DNA of 38,515 nt, from assembly GCA_902623785.1 (NCBI GenBank), contig CACNVG010000008.1, forward strand, positions 1 to 38,515, read 5' to 3'. Position numbers and translations under genes: made by a program. Shown in pieces: positions 25,627-37,298 of the stretch; position 1 is the first letter of the stretch, and each line of letters opens with the position of its first letter. Below the pieces are notes generated by a model. The model saw only the letters and a list, made by a program, of their open reading frames with translations. It ran no database searches and was not told the origin of the DNA. Origin of the DNA: an uncultured Pelagibacteraceae bacterium. GTDB lineage: Bacteria > Pseudomonadota > Alphaproteobacteria > Pelagibacterales > Pelagibacteraceae.

Positions 25627-26619
25627 ATGAATATTGCAATAGTAGGTGCCACAGGAAATGTGGGTAGAAAGATTATTGAAGTTTTACATAATAAAAAAAT
25701 TTCAATTGATAATTTATATTTTGTAGCATCATCTAATAGTGCCGGAACTACACTTAAATTTGGCGATAAAGAAATTAAAGTTGAAAATTTGGAAAATTTT
25801 GATTTTTCTAAAGTGAATATTTCTTTTTTTTCAGCAGGAAAAACAATTTCTGAAAAATATGTTCCTTTAGCAGCCAAACATTCAGTTGTAATTGATAATT
25901 CAAGCTTTTTTAGAATGGATCCTGATGTACCTTTGATAGTTCCTCAGGTAAATAAAGACCATTTAAAAAATGTTAAAAAAAATATAATAGCTAATCCCAA
26001 CTGTTCAACTGCGCAGCTTGTCATTGTTTTGAAATCACTGAATGATGCTTTCAAAATTAAAAGAATGGTGATTTCCACTTATCAATCAACTTCCGGAGCT
26101 GGAAAAAAACCTATGGATGAATTGATTAATCAAACAAAATCGATATTGAATAAAAAAAATTTTGAAGTTAAAAATTTCACAAAACAAATTGCATTTAATG
26201 CAATACCTCATATAGATAGTTTTTCTGACGATGGTTACACTAAAGAAGAACTTAAAATGATTAGAGAAACTAATAAAATTTTGGATACGAAAATTGATAT
26301 TACTGCAACATGTGTCAGAATTCCTGTGCTCGTTTCCCATGCAGAGTCGGTAAATATTGAATTTGAAAATGATTTTACAATAAAAAAAGTAAAAGAACTA
26401 TTAAACACTTCAGAAGGTTGTAAAGTGGTTGATGAGAATTCTGATGGTGGGTACATCACACCAATAGATGCAGAGGGTAAAAATGAAACATTTATTTCAA
26501 GAATTAGAAAAGATAATAGTAAAAAAAATTCTTTAAATATGTGGATTGTTTCTGATAATTTATTAAGGGGCGCAGCTTTAAATGCTGTTGAAATCGTGGA
26601 GGCATATATTAAAAGATAA
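25627..26619 (+). CDS. asd: Aspartate-semialdehyde dehydrogenase
   Basis: The 330-residue enzyme reduces aspartyl phosphate to aspartate semialdehyde with NADPH, feeding lysine/diaminopimelate, threonine and methionine synthesis. Seen: the dinucleotide-binding GATGNVGRKI at 7-16, NSSFFRMDPDVPLIVPQVN, the nucleophile Cys126 in NPNCSTAQ, STYQSTSGAG, the substrate-binding Arg and His in TCVRIPVLVSHAES, and a C-terminal dimer segment. The length is normal. It starts 15 bases after dmdA and ends 2 bases before sdhC, so it bridges the dmd and TCA blocks in one apparent transcript. Its product pathway includes dapF elsewhere in the window. Confidence 0.97.
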   Translation: MNIAIVGATGNVGRKIIEVLHNKKISIDNLYFVASSNSAGTTLKFGDKEIKVENLENFDFSKVNISFFSAGKTISEKYVPLAAKHSVVIDNSSFFRMDPDVPLIVPQVNKDHLKNVKKNIIANPNCSTAQLVIVLKSLNDAFKIKRMVISTYQSTSGAGKKPMDELINQTKSILNKKNFEVKNFTKQIAFNAIPHIDSFSDDGYTKEELKMIRETNKILDTKIDITATCVRIPVLVSHAESVNIEFENDFTIKKVKELLNTSEGCKVVDENSDGGYITPIDAEGKNETFISRIRKDNSKKNSLNMWIVSDNLLRGAALNAVEIVEAYIKR

Positions 26620-26621
26620 TT

Positions 26622-27008
26622 ATGAAAGAAAATAATCCATTATCTCCTCATATACAGATATATAATTGGCACATATCATCTCTTGTATCTATTTCACACC
26701 GAATAACAGGTATTGTAAATTATTTTCTGTCAATTTTTATTTGTATTTGGGCAAGCAGTTTATTTTTTGGTGAGAGCGCCTATGAAATTTTAAAACTATT
26801 TTTAAATTCAATATTTGGAAAATTTTTTATTATTGGATTTATATGGTCTTATGTATTTCAAATTTTAAGTGAAATAAGACATTGGTTTTGGGATATTGGT
26901 TTGGGTTTTGAATTGAAAACAACAAAAGTAACTGGGCTTTTAGTTATTTTTGGTTCTTTTCTATTAACAATATTAATCTATTCTTCAAGGGGTTTACTAC
27001 CAATATGA
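26622..27008 (+). CDS. sdhC: Succinate dehydrogenase cytochrome b subunit SdhC (heme ligand His replaced)
   Basis: The 128-residue membrane anchor has three hydrophobic helices (about 28-48, 68-86 and 103-122). The family start PLSPHIQIYNW and quinone-site residues Ser23, His26 and Arg27 (SISHRITG, matching E. coli Ser27, His30 and Arg31) are kept. The second helix reads FQILSEIRHWFWDIG. Aligned on the invariant Arg-His (86-87; E. coli 90-91), the heme b ligand His84 of E. coli falls on Gln80 (CAA at 26859-26861), and the small Gly88 falls on Glu84. With SdhD also lacking its ligand, heme b may be absent. The gene overlaps sdhD by four bases. Confidence 0.95.
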   Translation: MKENNPLSPHIQIYNWHISSLVSISHRITGIVNYFLSIFICIWASSLFFGESAYEILKLFLNSIFGKFFIIGFIWSYVFQILSEIRHWFWDIGLGFELKTTKVTGLLVIFGSFLLTILIYSSRGLLPI

Positions 27009-27328
27009 TCAAAGCAACAAAAAAATGGCTTTTTTTGAAAGTATCATCATTAATAATGGTACCTTTAATGTTTTGGTTTTTACTAAATTTTGTTTCACTT
27101 CATGATTCAAGTTATAATGAAGTCTTAGCATTTTTATCTTCTCAACCATCAAAATTATTTTTTTCTTTATTTCTTGTCTCAATTTTTTTTTATTCAGCTT
27201 TGAGCATAAGTGAAGTTTTTGAGGACTATATTCATGTAGAGAGCACTAAAAAGCTTCTAAATATTGGTGTTTTTTTGTCATCTTTGATTATTCCATTATT
27301 TACAATAATACTTATATCTAACTTATAA
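27005..27328 (+). CDS. sdhD: Succinate dehydrogenase membrane anchor SdhD (heme ligand His replaced)
   Basis: The 107-residue anchor has three hydrophobic segments (about 9-30, 50-68 and 83-104), as usual for SdhD. The quinone-site Asp74-Tyr75 (EDYIH; E. coli Asp82-Tyr83) is present. Counting back eleven residues from that Asp, as in E. coli, the heme b ligand His71 falls on Tyr63 (TAT at 27191-27193), and the helix-packing Gly falls on Ser67. Other histidines (33 and 77) lie at the helix ends. It overlaps sdhC by four bases and precedes sdhA by three. Identity as SdhD is secure from position and DY motif. Confidence 0.93.
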   Translation: MIKATKKWLFLKVSSLIMVPLMFWFLLNFVSLHDSSYNEVLAFLSSQPSKLFFSLFLVSIFFYSALSISEVFEDYIHVESTKKLLNIGVFLSSLIIPLFTIILISNL

Positions 27329-27331
27329 ATT

Positions 27332-29107
27332 ATGAAATCTTACAAAATTATTGACCACGAATACGATGTAGTTGTTTTGGGTGCAGGAGGTTCTGGTTTA
27401 AGAGCCGCGGTTGGATTAAGCGAAGCAGGATTAAAAACTGCATGCGTTTCTAAAGTTTTCCCAACAAGAAGTCACACTTCTGCAGCACAAGGCGGCATCT
27501 CTGCAGCTCTAGGTAATATGGGTGAAGATGATTGGAGATGGCATATGTACGATACAGTTAAAGGTTCAGATTGGTTAGGTGATCAAGATTGTATCGAGTA
27601 TTTGTGTAAAGAAGCTCCAAGAGCAGTTTTAGAATTAGAAAAATATGGTGTTCCTTTCAGCAGGACTGAAGATGGAAAAATATATCAGCGTCCTTTCGGA
27701 GGAATGACAAAGAATTATGGTAACGAGCCTGTTCAAAGAACTTGTGCTGCTGCAGACAGAACCGGCCATGCTATTTTGCATACCTTATATGGTCAGGCTT
27801 TAAAACATAATACAGAATTTTTCATTGAATATTTTGCATTGGATCTTTTAATGAAAGATGGTCAGTGCAAAGGATTAATTGCTTGGAATTTGAATGATGG
27901 AACTATTCATAGATTTAGATCTCACATAACAATAATCGCAACAGGTGGTTACGGAAAAGTTTATTACTCAGCAACTTCAGCTCATACATGCACTGGAGAT
28001 GGAAATGCTATGGTGCTTAGAGCTGGCTTACCTTTACAGGATATGGAGTTCGTCCAATTTCATCCAACAGGAATTTATGGTCATGGAACTTTAATTTCAG
28101 AAGGTGTGAGGGGCGAAGGTGGTTATTTAGTAAATTCCAAAGGCGAAAGATTTATGGAAAGATATGCTCCAAAAGCTAAAGATCTTGCCTCAAGAGATGT
28201 TGTAAGTAGATCAATTGCGGTTGAAATTAATGAAGGTAGAGGGGTTGGAAATGAAAAAGATCACGTGCACTTACATTTAAACCATTTAGATCCAAAAGTT
28301 ATAGAAGAAAGACTACCAGGTATATCAGAGTCCTCAAGATTATTTGCGAATGTAGACGTAACAAAAGAACCTATACCAGTAGTTCCAACTGTCCATTATA
28401 ATATGGGAGGTATCCCCACAAATTATAAAGCTGAAGTTTTAACTTTAAATGGATCAGAAAAAACTGTTCCAGGATTAATGGCAATTGGTGAAGCAGCTTG
28501 CGTGTCTGTTCATGGAGCTAACAGGCTCGGATCAAACTCTTTAATTGATCTAGTTGTTTTTGGAAGAGCTGCAGCTAAGCGCGCAGCAGAGTTGGTAAAA
28601 CCAGGTACACCCCACGAGGAAATTTCACAGTCTGAGACTGATAAATGTTTAGAAAGATTTGATAGACTTAGAAATGCATCTGGCACAAATAATACTGCAG
28701 ATTTAAGATTGGCAATGCAAAAAACAATGCAGTCTAAGTGTGCTGTTTTCAGAACTGAAAAAACTTTAAAAGAGGGCGTAAATGAAATTAGAAAACCTTT
28801 TGAGGGTATGGATGACCTTTCTGTCAAAGATAAGTCTCTAATTTTTAATACTGATCTTGTAGAAACATTAGAATTCGATAATTTGATTAGACAAGCGATA
28901 ACTACAATGGACTCTGCTTATCACAGAAAAGAAAGTAGAGGAGCTCACGCTAGAGAAGATTTTCCAAAGCGAAATGATGAAAAATTTATGCAGCATACAT
29001 TATCTTGGTGTGATGGCAAAAAAACTAAGATTGACTACAGACCTGTCCACAGATCTACACTATCAAATGATGTACAGTACTTTCCCCCACAAGAAAGAGT
29101 TTATTAA
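27332..29107 (+). CDS. sdhA: Succinate dehydrogenase flavoprotein subunit
   Basis: The 591-residue subunit oxidises succinate to fumarate on covalently bound FAD, facing the cytoplasm. Seen: the FAD-binding [12 protein letters not shown] at about 16-27, the covalent-FAD His48 in [32 protein letters not shown], the active-site Arg region [19 protein letters not shown] and the C-terminal [18 protein letters not shown]. The length and motifs are standard, so the catalytic part of complex II looks fully normal even though the membrane anchors are not. It shares one base with sdhB. Confidence 0.98.
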   Translation: MKSYKIIDHEYDVVVLGAGGSGLRAAVGLSEAGLKTACVSKVFPTRSHTSAAQGGISAALGNMGEDDWRWHMYDTVKGSDWLGDQDCIEYLCKEAPRAVLELEKYGVPFSRTEDGKIYQRPFGGMTKNYGNEPVQRTCAAADRTGHAILHTLYGQALKHNTEFFIEYFALDLLMKDGQCKGLIAWNLNDGTIHRFRSHITIIATGGYGKVYYSATSAHTCTGDGNAMVLRAGLPLQDMEFVQFHPTGIYGHGTLISEGVRGEGGYLVNSKGERFMERYAPKAKDLASRDVVSRSIAVEINEGRGVGNEKDHVHLHLNHLDPKVIEERLPGISESSRLFANVDVTKEPIPVVPTVHYNMGGIPTNYKAEVLTLNGSEKTVPGLMAIGEAACVSVHGANRLGSNSLIDLVVFGRAAAKRAAELVKPGTPHEEISQSETDKCLERFDRLRNASGTNNTADLRLAMQKTMQSKCAVFRTEKTLKEGVNEIRKPFEGMDDLSVKDKSLIFNTDLVETLEFDNLIRQAITTMDSAYHRKESRGAHAREDFPKRNDEKFMQHTLSWCDGKKTKIDYRPVHRSTLSNDVQYFPPQERVY

Positions 29108-29877
29108 TGGTTCAGATAAACTTGCCACAAAATTCTAAAGTTGAAAAAGGCAAGTATTTCAAAGACAAGACTGGCTCAAAAAATATTCGTAAAGTGAATA
29201 TATATAGATGGGATCCATCTACTGGAGAAAATCCAAGGATCGACACTTATGAAGTAGATATGGATAATTGTCCTTCAAAAGTTTTAGATTTGTTGAACAA
29301 AATTAAAAATGAAATAGATCCATCAATTGCTTACAGAAGATCATGTGCACATGGAGTATGTGGATCATGCGCTATGAATATGGATGGAAAAAATGGGTTA
29401 GCTTGTACGAAGCCACACGCTGAAATTAAAGGAGATATAAATATCTATCCATTACCACATTTAAAAGTTTTAAAAGATTTAATTGGGGACCTCAGCACTT
29501 TATATAAACAATATGAGTCTGTTGAACCGTGGTTAAAAACAACCTCAAAAACTGAAAAAGAGAATATTCAATCCAAAGAAGATAGAGCTAAACTTGATGG
29601 GCTTTACGAGTGTATAATGTGTGCATGCTGCTCAACATCTTGTCCAAGTTATTGGTGGAATGGCGATAAATATTTAGGCCCTGCCGTTCTTTTACAGGCT
29701 TACAGATGGATAATTGATTCAAGAGATGAAGACAGAAAAGAGAGATTAAAAAAAGTTGCAGATGAACTTAAGCTATATAGGTGTCATACTATTATGAATT
29801 GTACTAATGCTTGTCCCAAAGGTTTAAATCCAGCAAAAGCAATAGCCTCAATTAAGAAAATGCTTGCAACTAGCTAA
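29107..29877 (+). CDS. sdhB: Succinate dehydrogenase iron-sulfur subunit
   Basis: The 256-residue subunit carries electrons from FAD to quinone through three clusters. All cysteines are present: Cys80, 85, 88 and 100 for 2Fe-2S; Cys169, 172, 175 and 236 for 4Fe-4S; and Cys179, 226 and 232 for 3Fe-4S. The quinone-site Trp184 (E. coli Trp164) and His227 (E. coli His207) are kept. Electron transfer to quinone thus looks intact without any role for heme. The gene overlaps sdhA by one base and is followed after 24 bases by mmsA. Confidence 0.98.
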   Translation: MVQINLPQNSKVEKGKYFKDKTGSKNIRKVNIYRWDPSTGENPRIDTYEVDMDNCPSKVLDLLNKIKNEIDPSIAYRRSCAHGVCGSCAMNMDGKNGLACTKPHAEIKGDINIYPLPHLKVLKDLIGDLSTLYKQYESVEPWLKTTSKTEKENIQSKEDRAKLDGLYECIMCACCSTSCPSYWWNGDKYLGPAVLLQAYRWIIDSRDEDRKERLKKVADELKLYRCHTIMNCTNACPKGLNPAKAIASIKKMLATS

Positions 29878-29901
29878 TTACTTAATTAAATAATTTCGCC
29901 G

Positions 29902-32370
<2,469 letters not shown>

Positions 32371-32371
<1 letters not shown>

Positions 32372-33531
32372 TGAATATTCACGAACACCAGGCTAAACAA
32401 CTTTTAAAAAAATTTGGTGCCATAGTCCCTAACGGAGAAGCTTGTTTTACTGTACAAGAAGTTTTAGAAAAAGCAAAAAAACTCAATCTTAAAAAATATG
32501 TTCTTAAAGCACAAATCCACGCTGGTGGGAGAGGTAAGGCTGGAGGAGTTAAAATATTAGATAATTTAGTTGACCTCGAAAAAGCTGCAAAGGATTTATT
32601 AGGAAAAAAATTAGTTACTCATCAGACAGGACCTAATGGCAAGGAAGTTAAAAGACTTTATCTTGAAGAGCCGTCAAATATCAAAAAAGAATTTTATTTA
32701 TCCTGTCTTATTGACAGAGCAAGTTCTAAAATAGCTTTTATCTCAAGCGATCAGGGCGGAATGGACATAGAGGAGGTTGCAAAAAAAGATCCAAGCAAAA
32801 TCAGCACTATCAAAATTAATTTTTCGGAGGATATCAAAGATGAGGATTGTAAAAAAATAGTTCAAAATTTTAATTTAGATGATGACGCCAACCTAAAATG
32901 TATCAAGATTATAAAGTCAATTTATAAAACATTCATTTCAACTGATGCTAGCTTAATTGAAATCAATCCGCTTATACTTACAAAAGAAAATAATATTGTT
33001 TGTCTTGACGCAAAAATCAGTTTTGATGACAACGCAATTTTTAAACATCCAGAATTATTAGAATTAAGAGATTTGAATGAAGAGGATCCTACAGAAATAG
33101 AGGCAAGTAAACATGATTTAGCTTATATAAAATTAGATGGAACTATTGGATGTATGGTTAACGGAGCAGGATTGGCAATGGCAACAATGGATATAATCAA
33201 ACTACATGGTCAAGAACCAGCAAATTTTTTAGATGTAGGGGGTGGCGCATCTAAAGAAAAAGTTTCAGCAGCATTTAAAATAATTTTATCTGACAAAAAT
33301 GTTAAAGGAATATTGATAAATATTTTTGGCGGCATAATGAGATGTGATGTTCTCGCACAAGGTATTGTTGAGGCCGCAAAAGAAACTAAAATAGATATAC
33401 CACTTGTGGTAAGACTCGCCGGAACAAATTCTGAAGAAGGCAAAAAGATATTAGATGAATCTGGATTAAAGATAATCTCTGCAAGTGATTTAGGAGATGC
33501 AGCAAAAAAAATTGTAAAACAAGTGAAATAA
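32371..33531 (+). CDS. sucC: Succinyl-CoA synthetase beta subunit
   Basis: The 386-residue ATP-grasp subunit pairs with SucD to make succinate and ATP (or GTP) from succinyl-CoA. Seen: [32 protein letters not shown] in the nucleotide-binding part, [11 protein letters not shown], the metal-binding [37 protein letters not shown] and [14 protein letters not shown]. The length is typical. It overlaps mdh by one base (TAATG) and is followed two bases later by sucD. Confidence 0.98.
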
Positions 33532-33532
33532 A

Positions 33533-34408
33533 ATGTCAGTTCTAATTAATAGAAATACTAAACTTATATGCCAAGGGTTTACAGGCTCTCATGGAACCTT
33601 CCACTCTGAACAATCAATTAAATATGGAACAAATCTTGTTGGGGGCGTAACTCCGGGCAAGGGTGGACAAACACACTTAAATAAACCCGTTTTTAATTCT
33701 GTTAAAGAAGCAAAAGAACAGACTAATGCGAACGCAACAATGATTTATGTGCCCGCAAAATTTGCTGCTGCGGCAATAATAGAAGCAATTGAAGCTAAAA
33801 TTGAATTGATAGTTTGCATAACTGAGGGAATTCCAATTTTGGACATGTTAAAAGTAAAAGAAAAATTATTAAATTCAGCATCAAGATTAATTGGACCAAA
33901 TTGTCCAGGAATTATTACACCAGGTGAATGTAAGATTGGTATTATGCCAGGCAATATTCATAAGAAGGGATCTGTTGGGATAGTCTCAAGATCAGGGACT
34001 TTAACCTATGAAGCTGTTGCACAAACAACTGAAAATGGATTGGGACAGTCAACGTGTATCGGGATTGGTGGTGATCCAATTAATGGAACTAATTTTATTG
34101 ATTGTTTAGACTTATTTTTAAACGACCCAGAAACAGAGTCTATTTTAATGATCGGTGAAATTGGAGGAACTGCAGAAGAAGAAGCAGCAGAATTTGTTAA
34201 AAATCATAAAATCAAAAAGCCAATGGTAGGATTTATTGCTGGTATAACAGCACCCCCTGGACGAAGAATGGGACACGCGGGAGCAATAATTTCTGGTGGT
34301 AAAGGTGGAGCTTCAGATAAGATCAATACAATGACGGATGCAGGTATTATCATTGCAAAATCTCCTGCGGAAATGGGAATCACATTAAAAAATAAATTGG
34401 GTCTTTAA
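33533..34408 (+). CDS. sucD: Succinyl-CoA synthetase alpha subunit
   Basis: The 291-residue subunit binds CoA and carries the phosphorylated histidine. Seen: the CoA-binding [81 protein letters not shown], and the phospho-His in [17 protein letters not shown]. The length is normal. The 31-base gap to sucA contains no clear hairpin. Confidence 0.98.
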   Translation: MSVLINRNTKLICQGFTGSHGTFHSEQSIKYGTNLVGGVTPGKGGQTHLNKPVFNSVKEAKEQTNANATMIYVPAKFAAAAIIEAIEAKIELIVCITEGIPILDMLKVKEKLLNSASRLIGPNCPGIITPGECKIGIMPGNIHKKGSVGIVSRSGTLTYEAVAQTTENGLGQSTCIGIGGDPINGTNFIDCLDLFLNDPETESILMIGEIGGTAEEEAAEFVKNHKIKKPMVGFIAGITAPPGRRMGHAGAIISGGKGGASDKINTMTDAGIIIAKSPAEMGITLKNKLGL

Positions 34409-34439
34409 TATTTTAATGTTAATACTATAATAATCTTAA

Positions 34440-37298
34440 ATGAGCTCTTCGAAAAACTTAGAATTTAAGCAACAGTCTTTTCTTAATAAATCTAACAGCC
34501 AATTCATAGAAGAAATGTATGTTAGATTTATAGAAAATGACCCTGAATTACCAGATAGTTGGAAAAAATATTTTAGTGATTTGAATGAAGATTTAAACTC
34601 AGTTACGAAAGAGATAACAGGTCCTACATGGGGCCCAAAAAAAATATCGATTGATCCAAAAAGGAATAGAAAATTAGAGGAAAACCTTAGTGGTTCGGAA
34701 AAAGAAAAAGTTGATTCAATCAAAGCAATTGCATTGATTAGAGCATACAGAATAAGAGGCCATCTTATAGCAAACCTTGATCCCCTTGGATTAATGAAAC
34801 GAGATTATCTTTATGAATTACATCCAAATGACCATGGATTTAAATCAGAAGATTTTGACAGAAAAATATATCTTAACTCGTATATGGATGTCGGCTATGC
34901 GTCGGTAAATGAAATTATCGCAAAATTAAGAAAGGTATATTGCTCTTCAATAGGTGCAGAATATATGCACATTACGAACCCGACTGAGAAAGTTTGGTTT
35001 AGGGAAAGAATGGAAAAAGACGAAAATCAAATTAATTTTACTGAAAAAGGTAAGGATGCGATTTTAAATAAAATTATTCAAGCGGAGGGTTTTGAAAAAT
35101 TTTTAGCGAAAAAATATGTTGGCACAAAGAGATTTGGTCTTGATGGTGCAGAGTCCTTAATACCTGCTTTAGAGCAAATAATTAAAAGAGGGGGTCAATT
35201 AGGGGTTAAAGAAATTAAAATTGGAATGTCTCACAGGGGAAGATTAAATGTTTTAGCGAATGTCCTCCAAAAATCTTATAAAAGAATTTTTAACGAATTT
35301 GCAGGTGAATTTGCATCATCCAGCGAAGATTCCACTGGAGATGTAAAATATCATTTAGGCGCCTCTTCAGATAGAACTTTTGATGGCAATTCAGTTCATG
35401 TTAGCCTTACAGATAACCCATCTCATTTGGAGGCAGTTAACCCCGTTGTTCTCGGTCAAACAAGAGCAAAACAATATTTTCATAATGATAAAGAGAGAAA
35501 AAAAGTAATACCTTTACTCATTCATGGAGATGCTGCATTTGCTGGCCAAGGTGTTGTTGCAGAGTGTTTTGCTATGTCAGGACTAAAAGGTCATAATACA
35601 GGTGGAACGATCCATATAATTGTTAATAACCAAATTGGATTTACAACAAGCCCGAGATTTGCAAGATCAAGTCCATACCCTTCAGATTTAGGAAAAATTG
35701 TTGAGGCGCCTATTCTACATTGTAACGGTGATGATCCTGAGGCGGTCGTTCATTGTGCGAAAATTGCTATCGAGTTTAGACAAAAATTTAACAAAGATGT
35801 AGTTATTGATATGATTTGTTACAGAAGATTTGGCCATAATGAGGGAGATGAACCGTCATTTACTCAACCTTTAATGTATAAAAAAATTAGATCTCACCCA
35901 TCAACTTTAAATATTTATGGAAAAAAACTTATTGATGAAAATAGTTTATCTGAGGAAAAATTTAAAAATAAGATAAATGATTTTAAAAATCTTTTAGATG
36001 ACCAATTCAAAAATGCAAATGACTATAAGCCAAAATTAAATTGGTTCGAAGGAACCTGGTCAAGATATCAGCCAAAAAAAGGTAAAGATAAAAGAGGACA
36101 AACTGGGGTTGATATACCTAAATTAAAGAAACTTTCTGAGAAAATTAACTTTCTTGGTCCAGAGCTTAACATTCATAAAACAATTCAGAAAATATTTATA
36201 AATAGAAATAAATGTGTTCAAGAAGAGAAAAATATAGATTGGGCTAATGCAGAAACACTTGCATTTGCTACATTACTTCAGGAAGGATATCCTGTAAGAT
36301 TAGTGGGTCAAGATAGTGGCCGTGGTACTTTTAGTCAAAGACATTCGGTGTTGAGAAATCAAGAAGACAATTCAAGGTATGTACCATTAGACCATGTATC
36401 TTCTAAACAGAAAAAATTTGAGGTAGTAGATAGTTTCTTATCTGAGCTTGCAGTACTTGGATTCGAATATGGTTATAGTCTAGTAGAGCCAGAAACTTTG
36501 ACAGTATGGGAAGCTCAATTCGGTGATTTTGCAAACGGAGCTCAAGTTGTAATTGATCAATTTATAGCATCTGGAGAAAGAAAGTGGTTTAGAGCTTCAG
36601 GCTTAGTTCTTTTACTTCCTCATGGTTATGAAGGACAAGGACCTGAACACTCATCCGCAAGACTTGAGAGATTTTTACAACTTTGCGCACAAGAAAATTT
36701 ACAAGTATTAAACTGCACAACACCTGCTAATTATTTTCATGCGCTTAGAAGACAAATTCATCGAGAATTCAGAAAGCCTCTGGTAATTATGACACCTAAA
36801 TCTTTATTGAGAAATAAATATTGTGTTTCTAACATTGAGGATTTCGGAAAGAACAACTCATTTCACAGAGTTTTAGAAGACCATGCTTTAAACAAAAAAA
36901 ATAAATTAATTGAACTCAAAAAACCAAAAAAAATACGCAAAGTAGTTATTTGTTCTGGAAAAATATATTTTGATCTTTTAGATGCCAGAGAGAAAGCAAA
37001 AGTCGATGATGTTGTTTTAATAAGAATAGAGCAACTTTATCCATTTCCAGTAAGATCTTTAGCAAGTACTATTAAACCATATGCAGAAAATGCAAAATTT
37101 ATTTGGTGCCAAGAAGAACCAAAAAATATGGGCGCTTGGTTTTCTGTAAGGGATTATATTCAATGGACTTTAGACAATTTAGAGGTTAAAAAGAAAATTG
37201 AGTTTATTGGCAGAAATCCTTCAGCTTCACCAGCTACAGGATATGCGAAAAGACATGCAAAACAACAAAAAGAAATTATAGATAAGATTTTAGAATAA
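34440..37298 (+). CDS. sucA: 2-oxoglutarate dehydrogenase E1 component
   Basis: The 952-residue thiamine-diphosphate enzyme decarboxylates 2-oxoglutarate and passes the succinyl group to the lipoyl arm of SucB. Seen: the N-terminal FIEEMYVRFIENDPELPDSW segment that docks to E2, RIRGHLIANLDPLG, the active-site GMSHRGRLNVLANV, SHLEAVNPVV, the TPP/metal site GDAAFAGQGVV with NNQIGFTTSP, RRFGHNEGDEPSFTQP, GQDSGRGTFSQRH and LLPHGYEGQGPEHSSARLER. The length is standard for the family. Its stop shares one base with the sucB start. Confidence 0.98.
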   Translation: MSSSKNLEFKQQSFLNKSNSQFIEEMYVRFIENDPELPDSWKKYFSDLNEDLNSVTKEITGPTWGPKKISIDPKRNRKLEENLSGSEKEKVDSIKAIALIRAYRIRGHLIANLDPLGLMKRDYLYELHPNDHGFKSEDFDRKIYLNSYMDVGYASVNEIIAKLRKVYCSSIGAEYMHITNPTEKVWFRERMEKDENQINFTEKGKDAILNKIIQAEGFEKFLAKKYVGTKRFGLDGAESLIPALEQIIKRGGQLGVKEIKIGMSHRGRLNVLANVLQKSYKRIFNEFAGEFASSSEDSTGDVKYHLGASSDRTFDGNSVHVSLTDNPSHLEAVNPVVLGQTRAKQYFHNDKERKKVIPLLIHGDAAFAGQGVVAECFAMSGLKGHNTGGTIHIIVNNQIGFTTSPRFARSSPYPSDLGKIVEAPILHCNGDDPEAVVHCAKIAIEFRQKFNKDVVIDMICYRRFGHNEGDEPSFTQPLMYKKIRSHPSTLNIYGKKLIDENSLSEEKFKNKINDFKNLLDDQFKNANDYKPKLNWFEGTWSRYQPKKGKDKRGQTGVDIPKLKKLSEKINFLGPELNIHKTIQKIFINRNKCVQEEKNIDWANAETLAFATLLQEGYPVRLVGQDSGRGTFSQRHSVLRNQEDNSRYVPLDHVSSKQKKFEVVDSFLSELAVLGFEYGYSLVEPETLTVWEAQFGDFANGAQVVIDQFIASGERKWFRASGLVLLLPHGYEGQGPEHSSARLERFLQLCAQENLQVLNCTTPANYFHALRRQIHREFRKPLVIMTPKSLLRNKYCVSNIEDFGKNNSFHRVLEDHALNKKNKLIELKKPKKIRKVVICSGKIYFDLLDAREKAKVDDVVLIRIEQLYPFPVRSLASTIKPYAENAKFIWCQEEPKNMGAWFSVRDYIQWTLDNLEVKKKIEFIGRNPSASPATGYAKRHAKQQKEIIDKILE

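Noticed and set aside
34403..34439. Promoter before sucA (TATAAT at 34426-34431)
   Set aside because: The -10 match is perfect, but no -35 stands out 17 bases upstream, it lies only eight bases before the start codon, and such sequences are frequent in A+T-rich gaps.
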